Assembly: GCA_900074885.1 (NCBI GenBank)
Contig: FJUW01000045.1
Span: 248,001 to 312,000 of the forward strand
Length of the DNA: 64,000 nucleotides
Direction: 5' to 3'
DNA from: Rhynchosporium graminicola
Taxonomy: Eukaryota; Ascomycota; Leotiomycetes; Helotiales; Ploettnerulaceae
The notes under the pieces are model-generated. The model was not told the origin of the DNA and did no database searches. It saw only the letters and a program-made list of their open reading frames with translations. Shown here one piece after another: positions 1 to 11,188 of this stretch. The stretch's first letter is position 1; each line of letters starts with the position of its first letter. Made by a program: the position numbers and the translations under genes.

Positions 1-474
1 GGAGATGCACAGCACGTGATTACAAATACCAATCCCAAAACTCGAGACTGGGTCAGGCTTGATCCTGTTCCACGATTCTTGACGTCACTTTCACAAAAGT
101 GTCGCAGGATATTCATTCTGGTATTGAACCAAGTAACATGTGATCCTCACAGAACTGAACGACCAATCATCGCAAGAATGATCCGAAAATTATTAATTAT
201 AGATCAATACACCCAGTGGTGTCTAATATCCCTAATTTCTGAGGTCCACTAGCAACTAAGTTCAAGAGTCTGAAGCCAAGACATCATCGCCTGTTGTCTA
301 ACGACATCCATCCAACTTCCAATTATAATTATTACATAGAACATTACAACCACCGCCTCGTAGAACCTCATGTTCAATCTCAACGAGTAGGAAAAGGTGC
401 TTACTTCCCCGGCACTGTTATCACTCTCGTTCTCTCCAGGTTTGTCTCTACCGATTCCGGACATCAGATGTTAA
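1..474. other. window edge, no supported gene
   Basis: Short open frames occur on both strands but overlap each other and show no recognisable domain or splice pattern. The right end is the 3' flank of the minus-strand repeat protein. Confidence 0.5.
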
Positions 475-1241
475 TTACAAAACGATAACAGCAGCGACAC
501 ACACAGCGAAGAAGCTACTGTATGGCCTGTTCTGAATAGCAGCACCTCCATATACGGCAGGAATTATATCGTCTGCGGAGCCTTCTGGGGTATCTGCATA
601 AGGAACGTCGTCGTATGTTTCCCATGATGAGCCTTCCGGGGAATCGCCTTGCGGAACAGCGTCATATGTGTCCCATGATGAGCCTTCTGGTGTATCGTCA
701 TAAGGAACGTCGTTGTATGTTTCCCATGATGAGCCTTCTGGTGTATCGTCATAAGGAACGTCGTTGTATGTTTCCCATGATGAGCCTTCCGGGGAATCGC
801 CTTGTGGAACAGCGTCGTATGTTTCATGTGAAGAGCCGCTCATAGGTGTACCTGCGTATGGGTTATATCCAAGGCAAGCGGCGAGCTCAGCGGAACACTA
901 GAAAAAGGTCAGTTTTCAAGTCTTCGTATTCATGTCCGAGGGCTGAGAGCACATACAGTGGCCTGGTTAGCAAATGGCAGCATACGGCATATGTGAGCAG
1001 TAGCCTCGCAAGCGCTCTCTACATCATGCGAGATCATGTCGGTGGTAGAAGCTTCGTGGTTGCCGTCGTAAGGATTGTAACCAAGGCAAGCGGCGAGTTG
1101 AGCTGAACATGTTGCCTGATTGGCATTAGGGCTAGTGCGGCATTCGTTGTCTTGAGCCTGACAATCGGTTCGCTTGGTGAGTGCGAAGGCGTCGGTCAAG
1201 GCCGCGGCCATGAGAATGGAGAAAGTGATGCTGAAACGCAT
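475..1241 (-). CDS. secreted GPI-type protein with 17-residue tandem repeats
   Basis: Two exons, 1241-957 and 897-475, joined in phase 0 across a 59-bp intron (GTATGT donor, CTGAC branch, CTAG acceptor), giving 235 aa. The N-terminus (MRFSITFSILMAAALTDAFA) is a signal peptide. A cysteine-containing module with NQATCSA and AACLGYNPY occurs twice, once before and once after the intron, and this conservation supports the splice. Five perfect-length 17-residue repeats follow (S-S-W-E-T-Y-x-D-V-P-x-x-D-x-P-E-G type, acidic, no cysteine). The C-terminus ends in a small-residue patch and a hydrophobic tail (FFAVCVAAVIVL), typical of a GPI-anchor signal. I infer a cell-wall or surface protein; the family is not recognised. 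Confidence 0.75.
580..834 (-). repeat. five 51-bp coding tandem repeats
   Basis: Five in-frame 51-bp units encode the 17-residue repeats of the secreted protein. Units 2 and 3 encode identical peptides and are nearly identical in DNA. The others differ at a few codons (AVPQGDS versus DVPYDDT variants). Copy number is likely to vary between strains. Confidence 0.9.
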
Positions 1242-3127
1242 GGTGATGATATTGAACTATGGAGAGAGTGAAGAGCAGATTGATGGATGAATGAGAGAAA
1301 TTGAGGTGCGTGCGAGGGAAAGGGCAATTTAATAGTTCGTGCTCAGGTGAAAGAGACAAGAAACTAGGCATTTCTGTACAACCGAAGTCGATGGCCGTCT
1401 GTTGAATCAAGGTGATGACGACCGCCTAAATGCCAAGTGCAGAAGTCAAATTGCCAATTGATACTAAGACTAAAGAAAAATTAGCTATCAGACGGCTGCA
1501 TAATCCCTTCTCATAGAAGCCAGTTCCTCTAAAGAACCATGGCTCTTAGTATTTAGTGTCTTGAAGTCCTCGAACTAGAGATGAACCTTCAAAATGCCGG
1601 ACTTGGCGCCAGACCTCGAAAACCCTCGACGTTCCTAGTCATCTCTCCGTAGATTTCGATGCTTAGCCTGAGTCCGAACTTCGGAAAAGTCTCAATTTTA
1701 TAAAAGCTGCGTACTATCAACAGTTGACGAGATACATTTCAAGCCTGTGCTGGTCATAACCAATGTGCAATCCTCCGTTGTCCAATGAAACTATAGAAAT
1801 GGAAATCGTACTCATCCACGATGAAGAAATAAGAAGATTTTGACATGCCCTGTTGATGTTCGATGTAATTAGCGAGATACCGGCAGCGTGGTACTTCAAA
1901 ATTCCAGCATTCAACATGCTGAACGATGACCTCACCAAGGCAGAGTTTCCCAACGCGCACTGGGAGCTTTCCAATTCGCAAAATCGACCCAGCTAACAAG
2001 CTAGCTAAGATGGTGCAGCCCTATCGTGTGGCGCCGGTTCAAGTACAAATTGAAGCATACTTTAGTCTACTTCGTCACGACTTTCCTACGTACGCTTTGG
2101 TTGTTTACTCTGTAAGCTGGAGCTAGAGAGCATCGACGATTTTGCAACTAGGAATATGAGTTAGCTAGGTAGTTGTGTTCGAGCGGAGTAGTTTCGTAAA
2201 GATACCAAGTGTTTTCGACGTCATATCATCTTGCAGGGCGAGTGGTTGAAAGACAAGCTTCTATGCTAAGATGGGGTGGAGGTAGATGATGCAACAGAAC
2301 CAGATCGAGAGAATACAGTAACAACCGCCTCTGAGGAAATTTTTAGAACGCTCGCGTAAAAATGCACTTCTTTTATCGTTTGGACTAGTACTTGTAAGGC
2401 ACGACTGAAATAGGACCCGACCGTGCCGACCTCAAACCGCTGAATATAAAACCTACACCTATAATTTTACAGAGCCGCAAAACCCGTTGGCCTGTGCAGC
2501 AAAGTTGTTTTCTCTCATTGCCAGTACTGGCCCGGTAACTACGGATGTCGCCGACGGTACTTTGCACTTTTGCAAAAGACATGTTATTTTCCATACTAAA
2601 GAAGCTTGCTTGGCTGGATCCAGTTCACTGGACTAAGCCGGCCGAAGTTTCCGGACAAGATTTGTCGGACTATGATGCTGTTGATAGCACTGCATTAGAT
2701 TGTAATTATGAGGCTCTGGTCTTATCCGTCCGGCCTATAGCACATCGCCGATGCATACTGCTCAAAACACTGGGCTAGAAACTCATATACTGAATTGACG
2801 ATATTTCCGTGAGCTCGAGTCTCTTGGGCAATCGGTGGAGAATGTAAGTATACCAACAAGGATTTCACAGCTCCTAGTCTTGGACATTGAAGGCTGTCGT
2901 CGGCTCCTTTGAAATTCTTTCAGATATTGGGGGAGCGTGCACGAGACGATAGGTAGGTAGGTAGCTATTCCAGAGGATCAGATAGTGAGGGAAGCTATAA
3001 AGATCACTAGATCCCCCTCTTCTCTGTCATCGACTTCATCTCCATCTCGTCACCATCCCAACATCTTGATATCTATCATTCGGTTCATACACTTCAGCAA
3101 ACTATTTTCAATAATCCCAATTTCAAA
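1242..3127. other. intergenic region upstream of the hydrophobin
   Basis: About 1.9 kb between two outward-reading genes. Minus-strand open frames at 1717-1999 share no recognisable domain and are interrupted in each frame. A short GGTA run lies near 2950, and a TATAAA-like box (about 2995) followed by a C/T-rich leader precedes the hydrophobin start. Confidence 0.5.
2995..3001 (+). promoter_or_regulatory. TATA-like box of the hydrophobin
   Basis: A CTATAAAG sequence lies about 130 bp before the hydrophobin ATG and is followed by a pyrimidine-rich C/T leader. Such TATA plus CT-leader promoters are typical of highly expressed fungal genes. Assignment is by position and sequence only. Confidence 0.45.
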
Positions 3128-3655
3128 ATGCAGTTCTCTATCCTCACTATTTCCCTCCTAGCTATGTTCGTAGTTGCCTCCCCGATGGAGATACGTCAAC
3201 TAGGCGGCCTCTGCGGCTCCGCTCTCGACACACCACAATGCTGTGATGTCAGTGTTGGAGGCATTGCGGATTTGAAATGCGCCACGCGTATGTATTGCAT
3301 CTTCCATTCTCCACTTCTTTCTCATCCTCCTACTCACCAATACCTCTCCTGTTTGGGTCTTGGGTTGGGAAATGGAGGATTCTGAGGTGGAGCAGGAGGG
3401 TATGGTATGGGTTACAAGTAAACCCAGGTACCCATGTATGACTGTGCTGATGATTGTTTTTTCTTTGGCAGCTTCGAACAACCCTCAAACGGTTGCAGAT
3501 TTCAAGAAGGAGTGTACTGCGCAGGGCCAGGATGCCTCTTGTTGTGTTTTGCCGATGGTGAGTTCTTCCTGGGAACGTGGTATTGTGAGCGAGCTTGGGA
3601 CGTGCAGCTGACAGTGTGATAGTTGGGCAATGCTCTTGTTTGCACAACTATGTGA
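3128..3655 (+). CDS. class II hydrophobin
   Basis: Three exons, 3128-3287, 3472-3557 and 3623-3655, giving 92 aa. Introns have GTATGT/GCAG and GTGAGT/ATAG borders. An N-terminal signal peptide (MQFSILTISLLAMFVVAS) is followed by exactly eight cysteines in hydrophobin order: C, CC, C, C, CC, C. The flanking motifs GLCGSA, PQCCDVSVGGIADLKC, FKKECTAQGQDASCCVLP and GNALVC match class II members such as HFB-type proteins and cerato-ulmin. Class II hydrophobins are secreted amphiphiles that assemble at air-water interfaces and on hyphal surfaces. The last exon is only 11 codons including the stop. Length and spacing are normal, so the gene looks intact. Confidence 0.93.
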
Positions 3656-5078
3656 GGAAGATTCGAGAGAGATAGTGAATTTTGGGAGACATATTAGTGG
3701 AGGAAGCTGAATGGAGGATGGAGCCTTCTTGGTCCCTCTACGGATTTTGATGGATACGCTCGCTGTAGGGTTTTCCGGGTTGTGTATATTGTACCAGAAA
3801 CATGCCATTATTGAAAGTTCGTGTTGACATTAGGCTTACTTTGATCCTCCACTTCCACTCGATTTGATCACTACTGCAAAAATTCCAAAACTTCATGGTG
3901 TATATCTTTGGACAGATATAATTATGGAAGGACCATCCTCGCGGGAATAGAATTAGTTGAGAAAACAAGATGAAAGCTATTCTCTATCAGAGGTACTTGC
4001 TGTACGTCTTGTATCAGAATATCAGACCTCTGATGGGAAAGTCAGATTCGAAGACCATGCATGCAGCGAAATGAGTGTGTTTGCGCCCTAAAGATGAGAC
4101 GATGACGATTGAGTACTGTTCAAAGGGCAATAATGACGATGAAGAGATTGAATAAGCTGCTAGGACTTTCCACCTTCTCCTCATTAACGATGAAAGCTAT
4201 TTTAAAATATAACACAGTTTGGATTCCAAGAGGAAGACTTCAGGTAAGAGGTAAAAGCGCGTGATATAAGGACTCGAGGCTAGGTAAGGTCGGGTCTGGC
4301 GAAGCATTTGTGAAACTCCTAATAGACTCATGTTTAGAAGTTTCGCTTGCGCAAAGTAATCAAAAGATTATCTGACCTTGTCAGACTACTCGAAAAGGTG
4401 TCTTGTGTTGATTTCATGACTCGATGAACCAGTGCCGACCTTGGAGCTTGACTGTTTCGTGGCCAGGTTTCCACTCAGCGAAGTGAGTTTATCTGGCCCG
4501 AAAGGAGTAACTTCTACGGAGAAAAGCATTATACACACTGCCGAATAAGGCACGAAGAGTAAATGCTGGGTAAATTTTCGGAACGTATTTTCCAATTCGT
4601 GAAGCTGTTTGGTATTCTTTCGAACGTACTTTATGGCTGCCTCGAAGTAAGGGACGGCCAAGGCAGATAGCCCCAGTTAGCCGTTCATGGCTCACCAAAG
4701 AGCTCGAAAAATAGACAGGAAGGCAAAAAAGAGCAGGACTACTTAAAAATACGAGTTAACATTGACGAAAAAGGCACTACTGAAAACATACTCCTGCTGT
4801 TGTTAATATCGTTCGTGATATTTGCTGGATAAGAGAAGCGAGGCAGGGGAGGTGAAGAGTCATGCCAAGTAAAGTCCAGTTCATAATGTTTATTGAAAGA
4901 AGGACCGTTGTAATGACAAAGTGATCATCGTAGTCTTGCTATACGGATCAGCTGCCAATTATAAGTACTCTACTGTATTGCATAGAAGCTTTGATAGTGT
5001 GGTGATGTGATGGTGAACCTCTCGTTGGCACTAGCATGTGTACTTACTTATATTACGTGGTATGATGACTACACCAAC

Positions 5079-5110
5079 CAGTATAAGTATAAGTAAGTAT
5101 ACTTATACTG
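5079..5110. repeat. perfect inverted repeat, 13-bp arms
   Basis: The arm CAGTATAAGTATA (5079-5091) is matched exactly by its reverse complement at 5098-5110, separated by a 6-nt spacer (AGTAAG). The arms are AT-rich. It could form a hairpin or cruciform. No flanking mobile element is visible. Confidence 0.85.
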
Positions 5111-5251
5111 TAACTAGGCCAATCGACTGCTATCAATCAAGGAATTAATATGACCCAAACCAAACAACCCTTCGGACATTCTGTACGATCACCCCTTCAA
5201 ATGATGAGTGGTCCACACTATGAAATGAAAGTGAAAAATGAAAACGTAACT

Positions 5252-5293
5252 TGAATTATAATTATAATAATAATAGTAATAATAATAATTATA
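5252..5293. repeat. AAT/ATA microsatellite
   Basis: An imperfect run of TAA/ATA trinucleotides, interrupted by single G residues, lies about 380 bp before the vid21 start. Simple low-complexity sequence. Confidence 0.85.
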
Positions 5294-5672
5294 GCAATGT
5301 GGTGAATAATCCCATCCTTATCAATACTGTACCAACGAATGGATTCTCTCGCCTCCCCTATCGCTCCTCCTCTTGTCCCCTCCATAAAGTCCGTCCGTCC
5401 GTCCCCTTTCAGCCTAGTCCACACCAAAATCGCGGCTTGCAGCGCAGCAGTGCAAGCACGCACCCTCAGCAGCAGCATCAACGAGCATCAGACCTTCAAC
5501 GTGGGAGCCATAAGGCAGACAGAGGGACATGAAGGCCGACGACTAAATCAATCACCCCACCACAACACCACGACTTTCCATCAAAATAGAGGTTCTCATC
5601 ATCTCCCGCGTCCTCATTAACCCTGCCTGCACATCCGTTTTCGTGTGAAACGGATGTCGCGATCGCTTTATT

Positions 5673-8600
5673 ATGAATGAGGTTGGGGTCGCCGACCGCG
5701 CACGGCTATTACGATCCAAACAATTGGAACTTAGGTAAATTAATTCCGCCCGCCATGTTGATCGAAAGCGCTCGTCGAGGCGCATCGATGCATGCCGAAA
5801 TTATGATGCTGACGGGTGCAGTCGAATTGTCACGTCGCGCAGGAGGAAGCTTCGCGAGGTCTTCGCTGTTTGCGACCACGATGGCCCTCTTCCTCACACC
5901 AACCTCCAGAACCCCGACGCGCCACCCACCTCATTGGCCGAAGAACGCTTTCTTGAGGTCACCGACATCCTAAAGTACGTGCAAGCTCCGTAGTGATCTA
6001 CAGATGCAGTCGTGGAATGCGTTATTGCACTGGCACGTGTCAGACTGCTAATTTAATACTCACAGGGACCGTTTATTCGATGAGTCCAACCTTCCAACGC
6101 GTCGACAACTACGATCCGATACCTCGAAACAGAAGAACGCTTCTCGGAAAGGCAGTCCTGATGGCAAACCTGGGGATAAAGTCCGCAAGATTTCAAAGGG
6201 ACAGCGTGATGGATCCAAGTCAAGGAAGAGTCGGGCACCTACGCCTACTAACAAGAGTGATGCTGGGACAGCGACAGCAACACCTACCACGGATCTGGGA
6301 GCGGAATCGAATGTGGAGCCGGGAACTGTGCAGGGGATGCTAATGCAACGATCGACTTCGAAGGGCTCGCAGATCGATCTTCCTGCAGAGGGAATCGCAG
6401 TGCGCAAGGAGATAGTCGAGGAACCTTTCGGGACTGCAGCAGAGGCTCAACCATTGGCGTACGACGGAACACTACCGGCATCTGCATTAGAGAGTGATAG
6501 GATACGATCGAGATTAGAAAGTCAACCAAACAGCCCTGGCGTGGATCCAAGGAAAGCCATGCCCATTTCTGCGGTTGATACTGCGAATCTACCAGGAGAA
6601 CTTCACGAGGGATTGGGATTACTCGACGAAAACCATAAAGCCACGACGGCACACCTGCCTCCCAGGGAAGTGCAGGAACAGCGTATCCGAGATGCGAACG
6701 AGGCTCGTGAGCATAGGAAGGATCGAAATGAAGGCTTATCGATTACTCTACCCCAAGAGTCTGTCCGAAATACAGACGCCCTCTCGTCGCCCGGATCTAC
6801 CATCGATGCCAACTCTGCGGCAACTCCGGCTATGCACGAAGCGTCAACAGACACAAGTCCAGAGAATGATTCGAGATATGATCCCGAGAGAATGGAAAAC
6901 AAGGTCGATGATGCCGCAACTCCACCAGAGATGCGCCCAAGACCAGAGGAGTGTGCTGAGAGGGAAGAGCACGATAGGATTTTACAAGCACAAATTGACG
7001 TCTCGACCGCTGAAATTATGAAGGATAATGTAGTTGACAGCCAGTCACCCCACGAACAAACTGCTTTTGGGTTGCAAGGAGGTGATTCACAGACCAGTGT
7101 GGAGAATATAACTGGATCTATAGCTGGGAAACTTACACAAGAGGCCAGCGAAGTCGTTCAGGATATTGTAGAGGACGGAACCGAGGTCATTGGCGTACAA
7201 AGTGATGACAAGCCCACAGACAGTATATCTGAAGCCAAACCGAAGGAACAAGAAGCCAATCCAGTAGAAGTACCCGATTCCGAAGCGGAAGAGGATACAT
7301 CACCAGCTGCTGATGCTATGGATCTTGATGCAACAACGATCAAAGACTCATTCGAAAGTGCCGCCCCTGCAAGTGAGAACACTCCTGTGCCCGCTAACAA
7401 TATTGCCATACCATCTCCACGACAAGGCAACGAAACGGATGCATCTACAACTCCAGTAGCCACGCCGCGCAGGATACCTCCTACACCAGCTCCTGTCCTA
7501 GAAAGAATGACGACGCGAGTGGCTTCGGGGGCTATGCGGCACAAGTCAGTTTCTGAAATTCTTGGAGAGACACCAAGACCAGAGTCTCATGTGAATTCCC
7601 ACTCTCCATCAAGAAGTGCTACACCACAATCCCCAGGTGCCCGAGTTCGAAGCTTGGTCGAGAAGGCAAGGGAGAAGGAGAGGAGCAAACTTTCTACGGT
7701 TGTGTTTCCGGGACGCCCACCAAAATCAGCTGCGGCCAAGAAAACCCTGGTGGCTAGTGGTTCTCCAGCTATGGCTGTGAAGGATGATTACTTCATGCCG
7801 CTTTTCCTCTCCAAGGCATCAGCTGACAAGACTCGTCCACTGGATGCCATTTTGCAAAGTGCTCACAAGACTATCACGACTTCTAATGCCTATATTCCTG
7901 TTAGTGAAAATCAGACGACTCAAGTCCTCAAGCGGATTTACAGTCTGCAGAACGCTGGTAAATGGATGTTGAGACAACCGAAGCGGTCAGCAGAGCCAAT
8001 ACGTCAAACAACACATTGGGATCTGCTCCTCCAGGAAGCGAAATGGATGAGAACCGACTTTCGGGAAGAGCGTAAGTGGAGATCTACTGTCGCCAGTAAC
8101 ATGGCACATGCTTGCGCTGAATGGGTGAACTCGAGTACTGAGGACCGGAAGATCTTGCAGGTGAAGGCTACGCCACCTCCAATCATAGATCCATCAAGAG
8201 ATACAGAAATGGCGGATGGATCCAGTCAGGCTGGTACGCATCCAACACCGGATCTTGTTGCTTCTGCGGAATTCGATTCCCCAATGGAAGATTTCGATGA
8301 AGAACCACGACTCAATCTGCTCGAAACTGTTGCCCCTACCGCTATTTTTGCGTTGCAAGACGACGATGTTGTCTTTGGTTTAAGAAGGTCTCCTACATCT
8401 GATAAGCTTCTCGCAGAATTGCCGATGTATGGTGCTCCTTTGCGAGTTCCAGAGATGGTTCTAGCAACTTCGGACATTGACCCTGACCGGTTCTGGAAAC
8501 GAGCTGCATTACCTCTGAGCAAATTCGTCGAGGGTCGCTTAGAGCTCAAGACTACATCACATCCGAGAAAGAAGAGCCGTTACGAGTACGAGCTTGAGGA

Positions 8601-10583
8601 TGATGACGATGAACCAGTAGTCTTTGGCGAGCCGCAAACAAAGCGACCCATTCTCGCGCCCGAGAAGACAGATGTTGCATTATTCAATCCCGAGCACAAG
8701 CACATTCGAGATCGTATTCATTCATCACATCAGTTCAGGCCACCCTCGGAGTTCCAGATGCCCCTTCAGACCTTTTTCGAATGCCGTATACCTTCCCAAT
8801 GGACCTGGGACGAAGACAACGAACTAAAAGGATATGTGCGAGACTACTCATACAATTGGTCTCTTATTTCAAGCCTTCTCGGTAGCAAATCTCTCTACGT
8901 ATCAGGCGCCGAACGTCGTACTCCATGGGAATGTTTCGAGCGATGGATTCACCTTGAAGGACTGCCTGCCGATATGCAAAAAACACACTACTTTAGAGCA
9001 TACACCGCCCGTATCGATGCTGCTAATCGCATTGTCACCGCCCAGAACAACGCAGCCCCCCCGCAGGCCAACGCCAACGGTCAAGTACAACCTGCTCCCA
9101 GAAGGCGACCTACCACCAGCGTTCGAGTTGAACGTCGGAGAAACCAAAAACATCTCACCTTAGTTGATGCGATGAGAAAGTTGGCCAAGAAGCGAGAAAC
9201 AAACCACCACAAGCAGGCACATGCCCAAGGTATGGCCGCTATGCGCAAGGCAAACGAGGTACCAAACGCCAATCGCAACCTTTTGGGTACAACTCCACAG
9301 GATTTCAGCAAACTGAAGCATGAGCGAGAGGAGGCGTTCCGCGAGCGAGTGGTTCAGATGCAACAGCGGCAGGAAGTCGCACGAAGAGTATAGCTCCCAA
9401 TCTCCATGAATATTTTTTTACCATTTAAATGAATTTTACTAACCTTCTTAAGCTTCAGCTACAGCAGCAGCAACAACAACAACAGCAACCGGGAAGGAAT
9501 CCTGTCAATCCACAGCAGCCAAACATGGTCAATGGAGTTCCTCGACCGGCAAATGCAGCGATGCCCATGAATGGACTAGCTCCTCCAAGCGGCCAGAATC
9601 TCGCGGTCCCTGGCCAGAACAGACCTCGCCCCATGCCACCTCAAATGCCAGGCCAATCTATGCCCAACAGTCTTCGCGTACCTCAAATGCCGATGAATGG
9701 TATTCCTACAGCCCAGATGCAGGGCCAAATGCCATTGCCCAATCCAGTCCTCGACGTCGGACTTGTCAGTCGTGCTCAACAAATATCACAACACCAACAA
9801 GCTATTCGTTTACAGCAACAAAGCCAGATGCCTGGTCAATCCCCTCAAATGCACAACTCACCTCCACGCCTGAACGGTGTTCCTCAACCAGGCTTCCAAA
9901 TGCAGACCAACATGATGCCTCCCTTTAATCCAAACGGCAATGGCGTCTCCACCCCACCAGTCAACCACGTTCCCTCTCCCGGTCAAGGCCACGCCTCTTC
10001 TCCACGAATAGGACCGAATCCTCTCCAACCACCACCAAACCCCGGCGCCTCCTCCCATATCTCCATGCTGGAACACCAATTCAAGCAGAAATACCCTGGT
10101 GCTTCCAATGAACAAATTGCAAGCATGATCCAAGCCCAACTATCCAAAACCATTCTCGGCCCAAATCAACAACAACATCAACATCAACAGCAGCAACATC
10201 AACAAAGACAAGGCTTTGCACAAAGCGCTATGAATGCTGCTGCTGGTGCTAACTTGAGCGCAGCGGGCATGAATGCGGGGATGACTGCTGGCATGAGTAA
10301 CGCTGCCCAAGGCACTCCACAACTGTATGCGCAGATGTTGAGACAACAACAAGAGAATCAGCAGAAAGCTGCGCAGCAGGCTCAGCAGGCTGCTGCTTCT
10401 GTGAATGTTGGGAATGGAAACGGACAGAGTCCTCCTATGAGCAATACAACTGCAAATATGCATGGCAATGCGAATGCGAACGGGAATACGAACACCAATG
10501 GAAATGGTGGTAATTCTGCGCAAGGACATGCTCATCGCGCGAGTTCAGGTTCGGCGGGTGTACAAAGTGGTGGTGGGAAATAG
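5673..10583 (+). CDS. vid21: chromatin-modification protein Vid21/Eaf1 (NuA4 subunit)
   Basis: Four exons, 5673-5734, 5822-5974, 6066-9387 and 9453-10583, giving 1555 aa. Frames close across all three introns; the last has a perfect ACTAAC branch and the GTATAG donor overlaps an apparent stop. The N-terminal exons encode the conserved IVTSRRRKLREVFAVC and LPHTNLQNPDAPPTSLAEE segments of fungal Vid21. After a long acidic disordered stretch come an HSA domain (about residues 715-790, HWDLLLQEAKWM...FREERKWR) and a Myb/SANT domain (about 980-1040, WTWDEDNELKGYV...YNWSLISS). The C-terminus (from about 1180) is rich in Gln, Pro, Met and Asn. Vid21/Eaf1 is the platform that assembles the NuA4 histone acetyltransferase in the nucleus; the HSA domain binds actin-related proteins. 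The start at 5673 is chosen because it alone joins in frame to the conserved exon 2. Confidence 0.93.
9453..9493 (+). repeat. CAG/CAA polyglutamine tract in vid21
   Basis: Mixed CAG and CAA codons encode an uninterrupted Gln run at the start of the last vid21 exon. A second Gln/His-rich run (CAA CAT CAA type) lies near 10165-10210. Both belong to the low-complexity C-terminal tail. Confidence 0.85.
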
Positions 10584-11188
10584 AATTGTGCCGGGGGTTT
10601 TTGAGCGTGTTTTCGAGAGTACCTAGCGAGTCAGCGAGTGGATTTGGGATGTACGGTTTATGGTTTATGGTACGAGTTTTGCTATGGCTATAGTGAGTAC
10701 TACCTAGGAGTTTCGGTGATGAATCAATGGACTCGGCTGGGTAGATACATTGTTAGAGTAAAACCAATCGGTATAGCAGGTGCAAGCTTTAGAAGCACCA
10801 AAATTACTCGTTCATCTTCGTAGAGGAGAGTACAATGCATTACATAATTCCTCTATTACCGCTTGAACTTGGTTGTCACGGCTATTATGCGAACGTCAAT
10901 CTTAGGAAAGGATTGACAGTACCAAGGCTCTTGCGTCACGTGACTTATCACCAGCTCCATCATTGGCCTTGGATTCAAGGCCACAATTCTAGATCTTGGG
11001 GGTCCGTTGCAGGTGCAGACAGAATCTCACTATTTATGCCAACTGCTTCCAGAGGTACACCAAGTCCTGTCAACAACCGCCCCCTTGCCTACACACAATA
11101 CTTGCGAGGCCATCTCACACCGCGCTACGATACAACATCTGGAAAGGAGCTATTCAGGATTTACAGCACCCCAGATAAGTTTACTACA
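10584..11188. other. intergenic region between vid21 and spp2
   Basis: About 600 bp holding the vid21 3' end and the spp2 promoter. The spp2 frame stays open upstream to about 10835, but the conserved protein begins at 11189. A palindromic TCACGTGA site occurs at 10936-10943. Confidence 0.55.
10936..10943. promoter_or_regulatory. TCACGTGA palindrome (E-box/CDE I type)
   Basis: A perfect 8-bp palindrome about 250 bp upstream of the spp2 start. CACGTG cores bind bHLH factors of the Cbf1/CpcA-regulated kind in fungi. Function here is inferred from sequence and position only. Confidence 0.3.

Larger units (their letters stand above)
3656..5672. other. intergenic region between hydrophobin and vid21
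   Basis: About 2 kb without a supported gene. It contains a perfect 13-bp inverted repeat at 5079-5110 and an AAT-rich microsatellite at 5252-5293, listed separately. Overlapping open frames at 5218-5620 are low-complexity promoter/leader sequence of vid21. Confidence 0.5.

Noticed and set aside
564..845. Three overlapping repeat-coding open frames on both strands (HHGKHTT and MFPMMSL types)
   Set aside because: These are other-frame readings of the same 51-bp repeats; only the minus frame joined to the signal-peptide exon makes a coherent protein.
1717..1999. Minus-strand open frames that look partly protein-like
   Set aside because: Two frames overlap, neither carries a recognised domain, and no splice sites join them convincingly.
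9388..9393. Apparent stop codon ending vid21 at 9393, leaving a separate Gln-rich gene at 9429
   Set aside because: The GTATAG at 9388 is a donor, ACTAAC a branch site, and removal of 9388-9452 joins both frames in phase 0 as expected for Vid21.
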